NCBI GenBank assembly: GCA_965234685.1
Contig: OZ248539.1
Span: 3,223,292-3,287,291, forward strand
Reading direction: 5' to 3'
Source: Fimbriimonas planktonicus
Lineage (GTDB): Bacteria; Armatimonadota; Fimbriimonadia; Fimbriimonadales; Fimbriimonadaceae
Length of the DNA: 64,000 nucleotides
A program made the translations under genes and the position numbers. Position 1 is the stretch's first letter. Every line of letters starts with the position of its first letter. This document shows, in pieces, positions 1-8,716 of the stretch. The notes under the pieces were generated by a model that was not told the DNA's origin, ran no database searches, and was given only the letters and a program-made list of their open reading frames with translations.

Positions 1-732
1 TGGGAGGCGGATGTGGTGTCGATTATTCAGAGCATCGTCACGCAGTCGTACTTCCAGGTTTCTGGCGCGGCGGCGATTTGTATTGCTTTTCTGACTTCTA
101 GTATTCAAGCGATATCGCGAAAGCTCGGCCCGGGGGTGCTGACTAACTGGCTACGCGGCTACTATCACGAACCGAGGGAGGAGACCCGGATTTTCATGTT
201 TCTGGACATGAAGGACTCGACGACCTTGGCGGAGGCGCTGGGGCACATCAAGTTCAGCGCGCTGGTGCGGGACTTTATGGCCGACCTCACGGGGCCGGTG
301 CTGGCGACGAAGGCGGAAGTGAGCCACTACATTGGCGACGAAGCGGTGATCACCTGGCAAATGGCGCGTGGACTAGCGAATGCAAACTGCCTACGGTTCT
401 TTTTCTTGTTCCAATCCCGGCTGGAATCGCGACGGGCGTATTACGAACGGAACTACGGCCTACTTCCCGGCTTCAAAGCCGGCGCGCATTACGGGCAAGT
501 AGTGACCACGGAGGTCGGGGAGATTAAGAGCGAGATTGTGTACCACGGCGACGTGCTCAACACCGCCGCCCGAATCCAAGGCATGTGCGCGGGGCTGGGG
601 GAGGAGTTCTTGATTTCCGGGGAGCTCTCGGCGAAGCTGGGGTCGTGGGATGGGTTACGGTCGCTGGGGAGCTTTGGGTTGAAGGGGCGTGAGAAAGAGG
701 TGGAGTTGGTAGCGGTATACCTACACACATAA
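1..732 (+). CDS. Class III adenylate/guanylate cyclase, 5' truncated by window edge
   Basis: Likely makes cAMP or cGMP from ATP or GTP with two metal ions. The reading frame is open to base 1, so the start probably lies outside the window; the first in-window start is GTG at 13. Counting from there, residues 17-35 are the end of a hydrophobic segment, followed by a linker and a cyclase catalytic domain at about 58-235. The first metal-binding Asp is in FLDMKDST (about D65), the second in YIGDEAV (about D109), and the transition-state Asn/Arg pair is in NTAARIQ. All catalytic signatures are present, so it is probably active. A membrane-anchored N-terminus followed by a single cyclase domain fits a known bacterial architecture. 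Substrate (ATP versus GTP) cannot be decided. The next gene begins 42 bases downstream with its own promoter. Confidence 0.85.
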   Translation, partial: WEADVVSIIQSIVTQSYFQVSGAAAICIAFLTSSIQAISRKLGPGVLTNWLRGYYHEPREETRIFMFLDMKDSTTLAEALGHIKFSALVRDFMADLTGPVLATKAEVSHYIGDEAVITWQMARGLANANCLRFFFLFQSRLESRRAYYERNYGLLPGFKAGAHYGQVVTTEVGEIKSEIVYHGDVLNTAARIQGMCAGLGEEFLISGELSAKLGSWDGLRSLGSFGLKGREKEVELVAVYLHT

Positions 733-739
733 AAAACGC

Positions 740-768
740 TTGACCTTGTTAACTGCATCTGACATGAT
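740..768 (+). promoter_or_regulatory. Promoter of S8 peptidase gene, leaderless layout
   Basis: TTGACC at 740-745, a 17-base spacer, then CATGAT at 763-768, followed by six bases and the GTG start at 775. Transcription would begin at or next to the start codon. Confidence 0.55.
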
Positions 769-774
769 AACGCT

Positions 775-2067
775 GTGGATAATTACATCGTCTTTCTGCC
801 TTCGCCTGCTAGTTCAACAGCCTTGTCTGAAAGTTTAGGGGCACTAGAGGCTTTAAATGTTGAACCCGAGTACGACCGCGCATTTAACCGTGAGCGTGAA
901 TTCTTCGCTTACGCTCACAACGTTTTCAACCGGGTTACCGCTCACCGACCATCCGTCCGGGTATTTGCTGAAGCTGAGGCCGCAGGTTCCCTTTCTGCGA
1001 TGAGTGAAGCGACTGCAGAAGAAGCGAATTCATTGACCGACGAGTCGATTTTGCCAAGTCTTCAAGCATTCATTGCACAGTTAGAGCGCGCGGAAGCGGA
1101 GCGATTAAGGTCACTTGGAGCACACGTCATTCAAGACTTTGAGATTCCGTTCGACGCCCCCGAGATTGAGCCAGAGAATGTCGAACCTCTCTCAAATGCT
1201 TGGCACTTAGAAAAGATTAACGTTACTGCCGCTCGAAACAAAGAGTTGACGGGTAGCGGAGTGTTGGTCGGAGTACTCGACACCGGTATCGATGCGAGCC
1301 ACCCAGAATTCGCCGGAAAAGAAATCCATTTTGCGGAGTTCAGCAGGGATGGCAAGATCATTTCAACCACGGCGAGAGACGCCGGAGATCACGGTACGCA
1401 TGTATGTGGCACCATTGCTGGTCGTACACTCGGAGTGGCTCCAGATGCGGACCTTGCCGTGGCTTGCGTATTGAATCAAATCGGCCTAAATGGTCGTCTT
1501 ACGACTCAGTTTTCGGTAATTGTTAAAGCGATCGACTGGCTGCAGAGAACAGATTTTGACGGTCGCTCAGTTGCCGTCGTCAATGCCAGCCTCGGAGGAC
1601 GAGGATACATTTCCGACCTTTATGGAGCTGTTCAAACCATGAGGAACGTTAGTAATATCGGCCTGATTGCAGCCATCGGAAACCTTGGCGAGCGAGGTGT
1701 GGACAATCATGGTAGTCCGGCAAACTACGATGTTAGCCTTGCAGTCGGTAACACGGATGCGCAAGACAACGTGAATCCGAGTAGTGACTGGGGAACAGTG
1801 GCTGAACACAATGGACTTCAGAAACCTGAACTCTCCGCCCCAGGCACGAGTATCTTGAGTTCGATTCCTGGGGGCGGATTTGGCCGAATGACCGGGACGT
1901 CCATGGCGAGCCCCTGCGTGGCGGGCGCGGCCGCTCTGTTGATTCAGCAAGACCCAACTCTGGCTGACGACGTTGATCGACTTTTTGGCCGACTTAAGGC
2001 GCTCACGGTGCCGCTCGCGGATCGGGCTAGGGCTGGTGTTGGAAGGTTGGACCTAACCGGCGTATAA
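775..2067 (+). CDS. Subtilisin-like serine protease (S8 family), no signal peptide
   Basis: Serine endopeptidase of the subtilase family, 430 aa. The triad is intact: Asp169 in VLDTGID, His206 in DHGTHVCG, and Ser376 in GTSMASP. There is no signal peptide or membrane segment, so it should act in the cytoplasm unless exported by another route. The first 150 residues are not protease: the N-terminus MDNYIVFLP resembles the first strand of an I9-type propeptide, followed by a charged Ala/Glu-rich stretch. The GTG start at 775 is supported by a -10-like CATGAT six bases before it. The stop codon TAA forms part of the TATAAT promoter of the following small gene, so the two make a natural pair. The pair looks more AT-rich than its neighbours by eye. 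The substrate is unknown. Confidence 0.88.
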   Translation: MDNYIVFLPSPASSTALSESLGALEALNVEPEYDRAFNREREFFAYAHNVFNRVTAHRPSVRVFAEAEAAGSLSAMSEATAEEANSLTDESILPSLQAFIAQLERAEAERLRSLGAHVIQDFEIPFDAPEIEPENVEPLSNAWHLEKINVTAARNKELTGSGVLVGVLDTGIDASHPEFAGKEIHFAEFSRDGKIISTTARDAGDHGTHVCGTIAGRTLGVAPDADLAVACVLNQIGLNGRLTTQFSVIVKAIDWLQRTDFDGRSVAVVNASLGGRGYISDLYGAVQTMRNVSNIGLIAAIGNLGERGVDNHGSPANYDVSLAVGNTDAQDNVNPSSDWGTVAEHNGLQKPELSAPGTSILSSIPGGGFGRMTGTSMASPCVAGAAALLIQQDPTLADDVDRLFGRLKALTVPLADRARAGVGRLDLTGV

Positions 2068-2068
2068 T
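2063..2068 (+). promoter_or_regulatory. Perfect TATAAT -10 box, leaderless layout
   Basis: TATAAT ends six bases before the ATG at 2075. Its TAA is the stop codon of the S8 peptidase gene. Confidence 0.6.
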
Positions 2069-2074
2069 CTCAGT

Positions 2075-2404
2075 ATGGTCGACGCAGGAGTAAAAGTAAG
2101 CGTTCTCTCGGCAACAGCCGGGGCTCCATTGCGCGCAATTTTGAGGCAGAATATCCAGCCGCCGGCAATCTCGGCGGCTGGCTCGAAGTCGGAACGGTAC
2201 GTCCGGTTTGTAGAGCGATACTTGGAGATCAAGCGACCGGGGATTGAGCTTGCTCAGGATGCGGCTCTAGAAGTGGATGACTTGCCGGGCACAACAGATA
2301 TCGTAGTCGCGGGGCCGAAGGAAGCGATGTTGGACCTGATTGCGAAGGTTGAGAACGATGAGCAGATTTCGGTAGTTCTTGATCGCGAGATTTCGTTACC
2401 GTAG
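2075..2404 (+). CDS. Small protein of unknown function paired with S8 peptidase
   Basis: 109-aa soluble protein that I do not recognise as a named family. It starts seven bases after the protease stop codon and has its own consensus -10 box six bases upstream, so it can be expressed with the protease or alone. The C-terminal third (about 78-109) reads as strand-helix-strand, with DIVVAGPKEAMLDLIAKV then ISVVLDREISLP. That pattern is reminiscent of the I9 propeptide inhibitors of subtilases, whose last strand sits near the protease active site. An I9-like inhibitor or folding chaperone acting in trans is therefore possible, but this rests on pattern and position only. No signal peptide, membrane segment or Cys motif is visible. 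Confidence 0.6.
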   Translation: MVDAGVKVSVLSATAGAPLRAILRQNIQPPAISAAGSKSERYVRFVERYLEIKRPGIELAQDAALEVDDLPGTTDIVVAGPKEAMLDLIAKVENDEQISVVLDREISLP

Positions 2405-2510
2405 ACAGGCGATGCTTGGTAAGAGTTCTGATCGGCAGGATAGTGTTTCGATCAGAAGATTTAGCTCGTAGGTGGTTCAGGGAAAAGCAATTGGTGTTTA
2501 ACTAATTTCC

Positions 2511-2540
2511 ACCCTGCAAAAGTGCAACTTCTTGCAGGGT
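2511..2540. terminator. Hairpin between convergent genes
   Basis: ACCCTGCAA (2511-2519) pairs with TTGCAGGGT (2532-2540), and the inner AAGT/ACTT can extend the stem with one bulged base. It lies between the small gene ending at 2404 and the isomerase gene ending at 2562. There is no U-tract on either side. Confidence 0.5.
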
Positions 2541-2561
2541 CATATAAGCCTGCAAGCTCTA

Positions 2562-3692
2562 TCAGCCGTTATAGATCACCCGCTTTACCAAGTTGATCGT
2601 CCGCGCGGCGTTGCCAGTTGCTTGCGCTACCTGCAACTCCGGCTTCTGAGCGTAGATCATCAGCGCCTTCTTCATGCAGTTGGCAAAGAACTCGCGGGAG
2701 AGGGCCATGGATTCGACTTGTTCGGTTCGGTACGTGAACTGGTCTTCGCCGTACCAGCCGGAGTAGCCGGTGTCGATGGCGGCGTAGCAGAACTCGACGA
2801 GGCGCCAGATGTCGTCGGTGCCGGCGATGCGGTCTTCGTCGTTGGAGTTGTACTTTGCGCCGTTGATGTGGAAGTTGGCGATGGGCAGGCCGAAGGTTTT
2901 GAGGGTGTAGAGCGAATCGGCGGGGGTGTTGCCGACCATTTGCTCGTGGCCGTAGTCGATGGCGACGCCCATGACGGTTTTGCCGAGGGTTCGGTTGACT
3001 TCCAGGCACACGAGGGCGGCTTTGGCCACGGTGTTGGTGATCATGTTCATCTCCCGCGGTTCCTTTTGCTTGGGCTCGGTGCCGAACTGAAGGCCGAGGC
3101 TATCGCACTTGGCGGCGATTTCGGTGCAGGCGTCGATGAACCAGCGGAGCCGCTGGCCGTAATCGACTTCGAAATGGTAGTCCCAGCCATCAGAGCCGGG
3201 CCAGTAGCCGCAACTGACGCAGCCGATTTCTTTCGCGATTTCGACGCCGAGGAGGATCTGTTCGAGGGCGACTTTTCGGATGGCGGGGTCGGGGTGAGTG
3301 ACGGCGCCGAACTTGAACTTGGGATGGGTCCAAGTGTTGAAGTTCATGTTGGTTGGGGCGACTTTGTGCTCGGCGAGGGCGGCGGTGATGGCGGCGATTT
3401 TGGCGGAATCACGCGCGCCGTGGTCATCGAGGAAGACGACTTCGTGGAATTCGACGCCGTCGATTCCGGCTTGGCGAACGCGGGCGATTTGGGCGACGAC
3501 GGAGTCGTCAAAAGTCGGATCGTCGGCGTTGTAGCCGGCCGGGGCAAAGCGGTCGGCGAACATGCCGGCGCACCAATGCCCGGCGGCAAAGCGGATGCCG
3601 TAGGTTTGCAGGAAGTCCGACACGCGGTCTCCTTCGAGGTAGCCCGAAAAATCTGATTCCAGTTTGTTGAGGAGTTCGGCGGTGTATTCCAT
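2562..3692 (-). CDS. Sugar phosphate isomerase/epimerase-like TIM barrel (xylose isomerase-like)
   Basis: 376-aa member of the AP-endonuclease-2/xylose-isomerase-like TIM-barrel superfamily. Conserved acidic and His metal-ligand positions are visible in GVEFHEVVFLDDHG, FGTEPKQKEPR, GVAIDYGHEQM and NFHINGAKYN, in the order expected of a metal-dependent sugar isomerase. It is a different branch from the true XylA encoded at 46377-47687. An upstream ATG at 3743 would add 17 basic residues. I prefer 3692 because a GAAGAAG stretch precedes it and the added residues look unstructured. The substrate, probably a ketose/aldose pair or inositol derivative, cannot be read from sequence. Transcription ends towards the hairpin at 2511-2540. 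Confidence 0.8.
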   Translation of the reverse strand: MEYTAELLNKLESDFSGYLEGDRVSDFLQTYGIRFAAGHWCAGMFADRFAPAGYNADDPTFDDSVVAQIARVRQAGIDGVEFHEVVFLDDHGARDSAKIAAITAALAEHKVAPTNMNFNTWTHPKFKFGAVTHPDPAIRKVALEQILLGVEIAKEIGCVSCGYWPGSDGWDYHFEVDYGQRLRWFIDACTEIAAKCDSLGLQFGTEPKQKEPREMNMITNTVAKAALVCLEVNRTLGKTVMGVAIDYGHEQMVGNTPADSLYTLKTFGLPIANFHINGAKYNSNDEDRIAGTDDIWRLVEFCYAAIDTGYSGWYGEDQFTYRTEQVESMALSREFFANCMKKALMIYAQKPELQVAQATGNAARTINLVKRVIYNG

Positions 3693-3806
3693 GGTCTTCT
3701 TCGACTTTTGTTTTGCAATTTTTGTGCCTGAACTTGCAGGCATGCGATTTTCCGATGTTACCGAAGAACCTTAGGCGATAATGCCAGTGGCGTTTGCCGA
3801 GCGACT

Positions 3807-4313
3807 ATGAATCCACGCGCATTTTTTGTCATCCATACCGATGGGACCAAGTTTGGTCCGGCGGATATCGCGACCCTGAAAGTTTGGATTGCGGAAAACC
3901 GCGTTGGTCCTCAGACGATGTTGGAGGATGCGCTGACAAACGAGCAGATTCCGGCTTCGCAGGTGCCGGAACTTGGGTTGCCGGTCGCACCGGCTGCCCC
4001 GACGTACGGTGGTGGACCGACTTATGGCGCCGCGCCGACAGCTTCGGCTCCTTGGCAGACCGGGCAGCACAACCCGGTTTATGTGCCCGACACGTCGGGC
4101 AATCCGAACTTGTGGTGGTGGAGCTTGCTTTGCGGCCTTGGCGCTTGCGTCGTTGGCTACTTCATCGGCATCGGCGGCATCTTCTTGGGCATCACAGCAC
4201 TGCAGCAGGGTTGGGGCTCTTGGAAGCAGGGCGATAAGTACAAGGCGTTGCCGGGGATTCTGCTCGGCTCAATCGCCTTGATCTGGCGCATTTATTCCTT
4301 TACGCAGCGTTAA
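3807..4313 (+). CDS. GYF_2 (DUF4339)-DUF4190 membrane protein
   Basis: 168 aa. Residues 1-50 form a GYF_2 domain (FFVIHTDGTKFGPADIATL, then WI), a small fold thought to bind proline-rich peptides. A Pro/Ala/Tyr-rich linker covers about 60-100. Residues 105-165 hold two hydrophobic segments of the DUF4190 type. The soluble domain precedes the membrane part without a signal peptide, so it should face the cytoplasm. A paralogue with the same layout lies at 24452-24982. The gene shares its last four bases (TTAA) with the convergent MATE gene. The function of this architecture is not established. Confidence 0.75.
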   Translation: MNPRAFFVIHTDGTKFGPADIATLKVWIAENRVGPQTMLEDALTNEQIPASQVPELGLPVAPAAPTYGGGPTYGAAPTASAPWQTGQHNPVYVPDTSGNPNLWWWSLLCGLGACVVGYFIGIGGIFLGITALQQGWGSWKQGDKYKALPGILLGSIALIWRIYSFTQR

Positions 4314-5749
4314 ACCTTCGTGGTCTTCCACTTTCCGAACTGCCACGCGATGGCGGAAAGGACGCCCTGGACAAGCTGGGTGGAGGACATCGCTATCCAG
4401 GCGCCGGCGGCACCCATTCCGGCGCCAAAGGGTGAAACGATCGGGCCAAGGATGACAAACCCAGCCGGAAGGGCTAGGAAGAACGCCAGCGGCACGCGCA
4501 GGAACCAAAGCGCGAAGACGGTGATCCAGAGGGGGCGGACGGTGTCGCCCGCGCCCTGCATTGCGCCGAGCAAGACCATGGCGTAGGCAAAGAACACTTC
4601 GGTAAGGCAGAGCCAGCGAAGCAGGGCGGCGGCTTCGGTGATAATGCCGAGCTTGCCATCGACCAGGAGGTCCGCGATTTGGAAGGAGAAGAAGTAGATG
4701 GGACCGCAGAGGGCGAGAGTAACGGCCCCGGCCCAGTGCGCGGCGGTCCAACCAATCTTCTCGGCGCGGATGGGATCCTTCATTCCAAGGCTCTGGCCAA
4801 CGAGGGCACCGGCCGCGACCGATAAGCCGAAGCTAGGCATGAACATCACGCTCTCGATGGCAAAGCCAATGCTCATGGCGGCGATGGCAGTGGAGCCGTC
4901 CGGGACTTGCTTGAGTGCGAGGGTGAAGGCAGTCAGCGAGAGCACACGCAAAACCGACATGACGCAGGCAGGCAAGGCCACCTTCAGGATGCGCACGACC
5001 CAGTCGTGATCTGGCAATTTAAACTTCGAGACCGGCCCAAGCGGGGTTCTTCCGACGAAAGGCGTATAGACCAACGCCGCAACCCAGGCACTAAGCGAGA
5101 GCGCAAGACCCGCACCGGAGAGGCCCATGTTTGCGCCGGGCAAAGTGAAGAAGCCCATCTGGCGCGGCGGGAAAATCAGCAAGTAGTTGAAGATGAGGTG
5201 CAACACGATTTGCATACTCGTGATGACCATTGGGCTCTTTGTGTCGCCGACGCCTCGCAGCGAACCCGCTAAACACTGAATCACGAAAATCGCGGGCAAT
5301 CCGATGGAGTAGGTCTGGATGAACCGCACCATCTGAAGTTGGGCATCAAGGTCGGTTGCGGGCAGCACGGCGGCGGCGACGGGCGCAGCGCCGAACCAGG
5401 TGAGGATGGCAAAGAGAAAGCCGCTGACGACGGAGAGCCGAAAGCCTTGGCGGTTGGCGCGGCGGAACTCGGTACGGGTTCCGGCCCCGAATGCGCGGCT
5501 GACGATGGCGGTGGTTCCGGTTCCCAGGGCGACGGCCAGCGAGAACATCAGGAACATCACCGTTGTGGCGCCGCCATGCCCGGTTAAAGCAGACGCCGGG
5601 AGCGAGCCAATGAACAGGCGATCGAAGAGGATGTTGACGACTTGGAGGCTGTTTACGGCCACAACGGGCCATGCCAAGGTCCAAACGATTTTTGTGTAGC
5701 TATCGCTTTTGACCGACGAGTTTTCTGCGTTTTCGGCCAATAAGCTCAC
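4310..5749 (-). CDS. MATE family efflux transporter
   Basis: Cation-coupled multidrug/toxin exporter of the inner membrane, 479 aa with about twelve hydrophobic segments in two related halves, the usual length for the family. NorM-like features include WPVVAVNSLQVVNILFD near the N-terminus and the repeat-like SMQIVLHLIFNYLLIF. The longest possible frame reaches 5836 but would run into the divergent OPT gene starting at 5816. I place the start at GTG 5749, because TTGAGC-17 bases-TACCCT ends six bases before it. The substrate is unknown. It converges on the GYF_2 gene with a four-base stop overlap. Confidence 0.87.
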   Translation of the reverse strand: MSLLAENAENSSVKSDSYTKIVWTLAWPVVAVNSLQVVNILFDRLFIGSLPASALTGHGGATTVMFLMFSLAVALGTGTTAIVSRAFGAGTRTEFRRANRQGFRLSVVSGFLFAILTWFGAAPVAAAVLPATDLDAQLQMVRFIQTYSIGLPAIFVIQCLAGSLRGVGDTKSPMVITSMQIVLHLIFNYLLIFPPRQMGFFTLPGANMGLSGAGLALSLSAWVAALVYTPFVGRTPLGPVSKFKLPDHDWVVRILKVALPACVMSVLRVLSLTAFTLALKQVPDGSTAIAAMSIGFAIESVMFMPSFGLSVAAGALVGQSLGMKDPIRAEKIGWTAAHWAGAVTLALCGPIYFFSFQIADLLVDGKLGIITEAAALLRWLCLTEVFFAYAMVLLGAMQGAGDTVRPLWITVFALWFLRVPLAFFLALPAGFVILGPIVSPFGAGMGAAGAWIAMSSTQLVQGVLSAIAWQFGKWKTTKV

Positions 5750-5755
5750 TTTCTG

Positions 5756-5784
5756 AGGGTACCAGCCGGATAGGGTCTGCTCAA
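5756..5784 (-). promoter_or_regulatory. Promoter of MATE gene, leaderless layout
   Basis: On the minus strand: TTGAGC (5784-5779), 17-base spacer, TACCCT (5761-5756), six bases, GTG start at 5749. Confidence 0.6.
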
Positions 5785-5800
5785 CGGTGATGGAGTAGGT

Positions 5801-5806
5801 GATAAT
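5801..5806 (+). promoter_or_regulatory. Probable -10 box GATAAT for OPT gene
   Basis: GATAAT ends nine bases before the ATG at 5816, leaving room for only a few bases of leader. Confidence 0.4.
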
Positions 5807-5815
5807 AGGCCGTCG

Positions 5816-7816
5816 ATGGCAGACAACGATGTCCAATTGCCGCCCGATGAGGCCTCGGAAGCTACGGCAGAAGAGACCCGCAAGGCCGAGCCACAGTTCG
5901 AGGAAGGCTTCACGCTCAAGACGCTTCTGGGTGCGATTTTCATCGCGCTATTCATGTTGCCGGGCGGGATGTACTTGGGCTTGGTTGCCGGGCAAGGCAT
6001 TGGAGACGCCGCGGAATGGGTCACGATTGTCCTCTTCGCCGAGGTTGCTCGAAGATCTTATTCTCCCCTTCGCAAGCAGGAAATCTATATCCTGTTCTAC
6101 ATCGCGGCTTCGCTTACGGCGGTGGTTAGCGTCGAGCGTGGGCTTGCGGGCGGGCCGTTTTCTCAGCTGATTTGGAACGCGTACTTTAGTAACAGTCCGG
6201 CGGCCGCCCCGATTCAGGGGCAGATTCCGGACTGGGCGACTCCCGCGATCACGAGTCCGGCGGTGGTTCGCCGCGAGCTGTGGCATCCCGATTGGTTTAA
6301 GCCAATTGCTTTGCTGGTCGTGAGCGAGCTTTGTGGACGCTTGAGCTGGATGGGAATGGGCTATGCGCTCTTCCGCTTGACCAGCGACGTGGAGAAGTTG
6401 CCCTTCCCTTATGCACCAGTCGCTGCAAGTGGCGCGACGGCGCTTTCGGAGGCCGGGACAGAGAGCTGGCGCTGGGGAATTTTCAGCACGGGCACGGTTG
6501 TTGGGCTGCTATTTGGCGTGCTCTACATCGGCATTCCGGTGCTGAGCGGAACGTTGCTGGGCGAAAGCATTACGCTTTTTCCGATACCGTTTGCGGACTT
6601 CACAACGAGCGTTGAGAACTTTGCTCCCGCCGCGATTGTGGGGATTAGCTTTAGCCTCGGGAATCTGCTGGTTGGGTTCGTTTTGCCGTTTGAGATTGTC
6701 GCCGGGGCGGCGGTAGCGAGCGTGATTGGGATGATTCTGGCCAATCCGATCCTTCATAAGATGGGGATGTTGCCGAGCTATCGTCGCGGGTCAGATGCCT
6801 TGACCACCAAGTTGTCGGTGGACATGGACTTTTGGCTTTCGGTCGGAATCGGAATCAACTTCGCGATCGCGCTGATTGGCATTTATTTGATCGCGGGTGC
6901 GGTTCGCACGGCGCGTAAGCATCGGGCGGAATCGCGGTTCAGTTTGGCTCCACCGGCGGGTCGCGGCGACGTTCCGGTTTGGACGGCGCTTGCGGCGTGG
7001 GCGGTATCGACCCTAGTGCAGATTGTCCTTTGCAAAGTCTTGGTGCCGAACTTCCCGATCTGGATTCTGGTGTTCTTCGGTTTGGTTTGGAGTCCGTTCA
7101 ATTCCTATATCTCGGCGCGAATGATTGGCCTTACAGGCCGCGGCGTTTCATTCCCTTATCTAAAGGAAGGGAGCATTGTGGCTTCGGGCTATCAGCAGGT
7201 GGATATTTGGTACGCCCCCGTGCCCTTGGTTGACCATGGTTGGGTAGCGCAGCGGTTCCGCGAGGTTGAGCTGACGGGGACCAAGATGAGCAGCATCCTG
7301 AAGGCCGAAGCGGTCATGTTCCCGCTCTTTATGGTGAGCAGCTTCGTGTTCTGGGGCTTCTTCTGGAACAGCAATGCCTTGCCAAACGCGGCGTTCCCGT
7401 ACGCCCAGCAGTTCTGGCCAATTCAGGCTCAGTTGGCGGCAGTGATTCAGCAAACAAACGTTCCGCGCGGTGACGGAACGGGGAATCACTTCATGAACGC
7501 GATTAAGCCGATGTACATCGCGGGCGGGACGATTTTTGGTGTAGCGGCGTTCATGGCTTGCCAGTTCTTAAAGATCCCGTTGCTGGCGTTTTATGGGTTT
7601 GCCGGCGGGCTTGGGCTGTATCCGGCGAACACGTTGCCGCAGCTTTTGGGTGCTTGGTACGGGAAGAAGTTTTTGGCCAAGCGATTTGGTGCGGAGACCT
7701 GGTCGCGGTACGCGCCGGTTCTGCTTGCGGGTTTCTTCTGCGGGACGGGCCTGGTGGCCCTGCTCTCAATCTCGATTGCATTGATTGGCAAGGCCGTGGC
7801 GAAGCTTCCTTACTGA
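5816..7816 (+). CDS. OPT family transporter (oligopeptide/metal-chelate type)
   Basis: 666-aa integral membrane protein of the OPT superfamily, with a roughly 35-residue acidic cytoplasmic N-terminus and about 14-16 membrane segments. Family-like features include a conserved Gly/Pro-rich first segment (MLPGGMYLGLVAGQG), a long periplasmic loop around 105-150, and the C-terminal GLGLYPANTLPQLLGAWYG. OPT proteins import small peptides or iron/siderophore chelates using the proton gradient; which applies here is unknown. It is transcribed divergently from the MATE exporter with overlapping promoter regions. Its stop codon lies in a small palindrome shared with the convergent SDR gene. Confidence 0.8.
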   Translation: MADNDVQLPPDEASEATAEETRKAEPQFEEGFTLKTLLGAIFIALFMLPGGMYLGLVAGQGIGDAAEWVTIVLFAEVARRSYSPLRKQEIYILFYIAASLTAVVSVERGLAGGPFSQLIWNAYFSNSPAAAPIQGQIPDWATPAITSPAVVRRELWHPDWFKPIALLVVSELCGRLSWMGMGYALFRLTSDVEKLPFPYAPVAASGATALSEAGTESWRWGIFSTGTVVGLLFGVLYIGIPVLSGTLLGESITLFPIPFADFTTSVENFAPAAIVGISFSLGNLLVGFVLPFEIVAGAAVASVIGMILANPILHKMGMLPSYRRGSDALTTKLSVDMDFWLSVGIGINFAIALIGIYLIAGAVRTARKHRAESRFSLAPPAGRGDVPVWTALAAWAVSTLVQIVLCKVLVPNFPIWILVFFGLVWSPFNSYISARMIGLTGRGVSFPYLKEGSIVASGYQQVDIWYAPVPLVDHGWVAQRFREVELTGTKMSSILKAEAVMFPLFMVSSFVFWGFFWNSNALPNAAFPYAQQFWPIQAQLAAVIQQTNVPRGDGTGNHFMNAIKPMYIAGGTIFGVAAFMACQFLKIPLLAFYGFAGGLGLYPANTLPQLLGAWYGKKFLAKRFGAETWSRYAPVLLAGFFCGTGLVALLSISIALIGKAVAKLPY

Positions 7817-7826
7817 GGGGCTCAGT
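7812..7826. terminator. Short palindrome holding both stop codons
   Basis: ACTGAG-GGG-CTCAGT at 7812-7826 contains the TGA of the OPT gene and the TGA of the convergent SDR gene. A six-base-pair stem is weak for a terminator. Confidence 0.3.
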
Positions 7827-8637
7827 CGAAGTCGGTGGATTCGGCGAGGGCGCGGATTTGCTCGATGTCGGCGCGGACGCGGTCGAGCTTGTCGAGGATG
7901 CCGGCGACGGAGTCTTTTCCGAGGGGGAAGAACTGCGGTGGGTTCTCCATTTCGGCCATTTGAATCATGATCTTGGCCGCCTTAACCGGGTCGCCGTCCA
8001 TGATTGGGGCGTTGGTTTTGATCCACTCGAGGGTGCCTTCGGCGGTGGCTTCGTAGCCGGGGATGATGTTTGCGACGCGCTTAAAGGAGCGGCCACCGAA
8101 GTCGGTTCGGAAGGCGCCCGGGGCGACGGCGATGACGTTGATTCCGAAAGGCTTCAGTTCGCTGCGAAGAGACTCGGTGATGCCTTCGAAGGCGTACTTG
8201 CTGCTAGCGTACAGGCCGAGTCCGGCAGGGGATCGGTGTCCGACGACGCTCGTAATATTGAGGATCGTGCCGGAGTTCTGGGCTCGCATCACGGGGACGA
8301 CGTGGCGGAGGACCCGGATTTGTCCGAGGACGTTGGTGTCGTACTGCTCGTGGAAGTCGGCGTCGGAGATTTCTTCAATCGCTCCGCCGATGCCGAATCC
8401 AGCATTGTTGACGAGGACGTCGATGCCACCGAATTCTTGGACTGCGGCTTGTACGGCGCTCGAGACGTCGCCTTCTTGGGTGACGTCAAGCGGGAGGATA
8501 AGGGCTTTATCTTTGAACTCGGCCAGAACTTCTGGCTTTCGGGCAGTAGCGACGACTTTCGCACCCGATTCGATGAGCTGCTCGGCGAGGACTCGGCCGA
8601 AGCCCGTTGATGCCCCGGTGATGAACCATGTCTTCAT
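7822..8637 (-). CDS. Short-chain dehydrogenase/reductase (SDR)
   Basis: NAD(P)-dependent oxidoreductase, 271 aa, classical SDR. The N-terminal nucleotide-binding motif is TGASTGFG (7-14), the NNAG motif is present as NNAGFG, and the catalytic Tyr/Lys pair is in YASSKYAFEG. Downstream residues match the ketoreductase-like subgroup that acts on small alcohols or ketones. The substrate cannot be assigned. The ATG at 8637 has TAGACT six bases upstream and no ribosome-binding site, consistent with leaderless expression. It is separated from the prepilin gene upstream by the hairpin at 8675-8704. Confidence 0.88.
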   Translation of the reverse strand: MKTWFITGASTGFGRVLAEQLIESGAKVVATARKPEVLAEFKDKALILPLDVTQEGDVSSAVQAAVQEFGGIDVLVNNAGFGIGGAIEEISDADFHEQYDTNVLGQIRVLRHVVPVMRAQNSGTILNITSVVGHRSPAGLGLYASSKYAFEGITESLRSELKPFGINVIAVAPGAFRTDFGGRSFKRVANIIPGYEATAEGTLEWIKTNAPIMDGDPVKAAKIMIQMAEMENPPQFFPLGKDSVAGILDKLDRVRADIEQIRALAESTDFD

Positions 8638-8643
8638 GGTTGG

Positions 8644-8649
8644 AGTCTA
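8644..8649 (-). promoter_or_regulatory. -10 box TAGACT for SDR gene, leaderless layout
   Basis: TAGACT on the minus strand ends six bases before the ATG at 8637. Confidence 0.55.
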
Positions 8650-8674
8650 CGCTGTAATCTCCTTCCTGGAGCGA

Positions 8675-8704
8675 TTCTCCCGACAATTGAGAATGTCGGG
8701 AGAA
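8675..8704 (-). terminator. Hairpin after prepilin gene
   Basis: Perfect 11-base inverted repeat, TTCTCCCGACA (8675-8685) and TGTCGGGAGAA (8694-8704), starting 12 bases after the prepilin stop. No U-tract follows on the minus strand. Confidence 0.6.
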
Positions 8705-8716
8705 GGAGTGGCTCGC

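Noticed and set aside
2532..3656. 374-aa open frame on the plus strand opposite the isomerase gene
   Set aside because: Antisense shadow of a GC-rich gene: Gly/Val/Asp-biased composition, no motifs, and the minus-strand protein has clear family features.
7558..8610. 350-aa open frame on the plus strand
   Set aside because: Runs through the end of the OPT gene in another frame and antisense to the SDR gene; both real genes have strong motifs.
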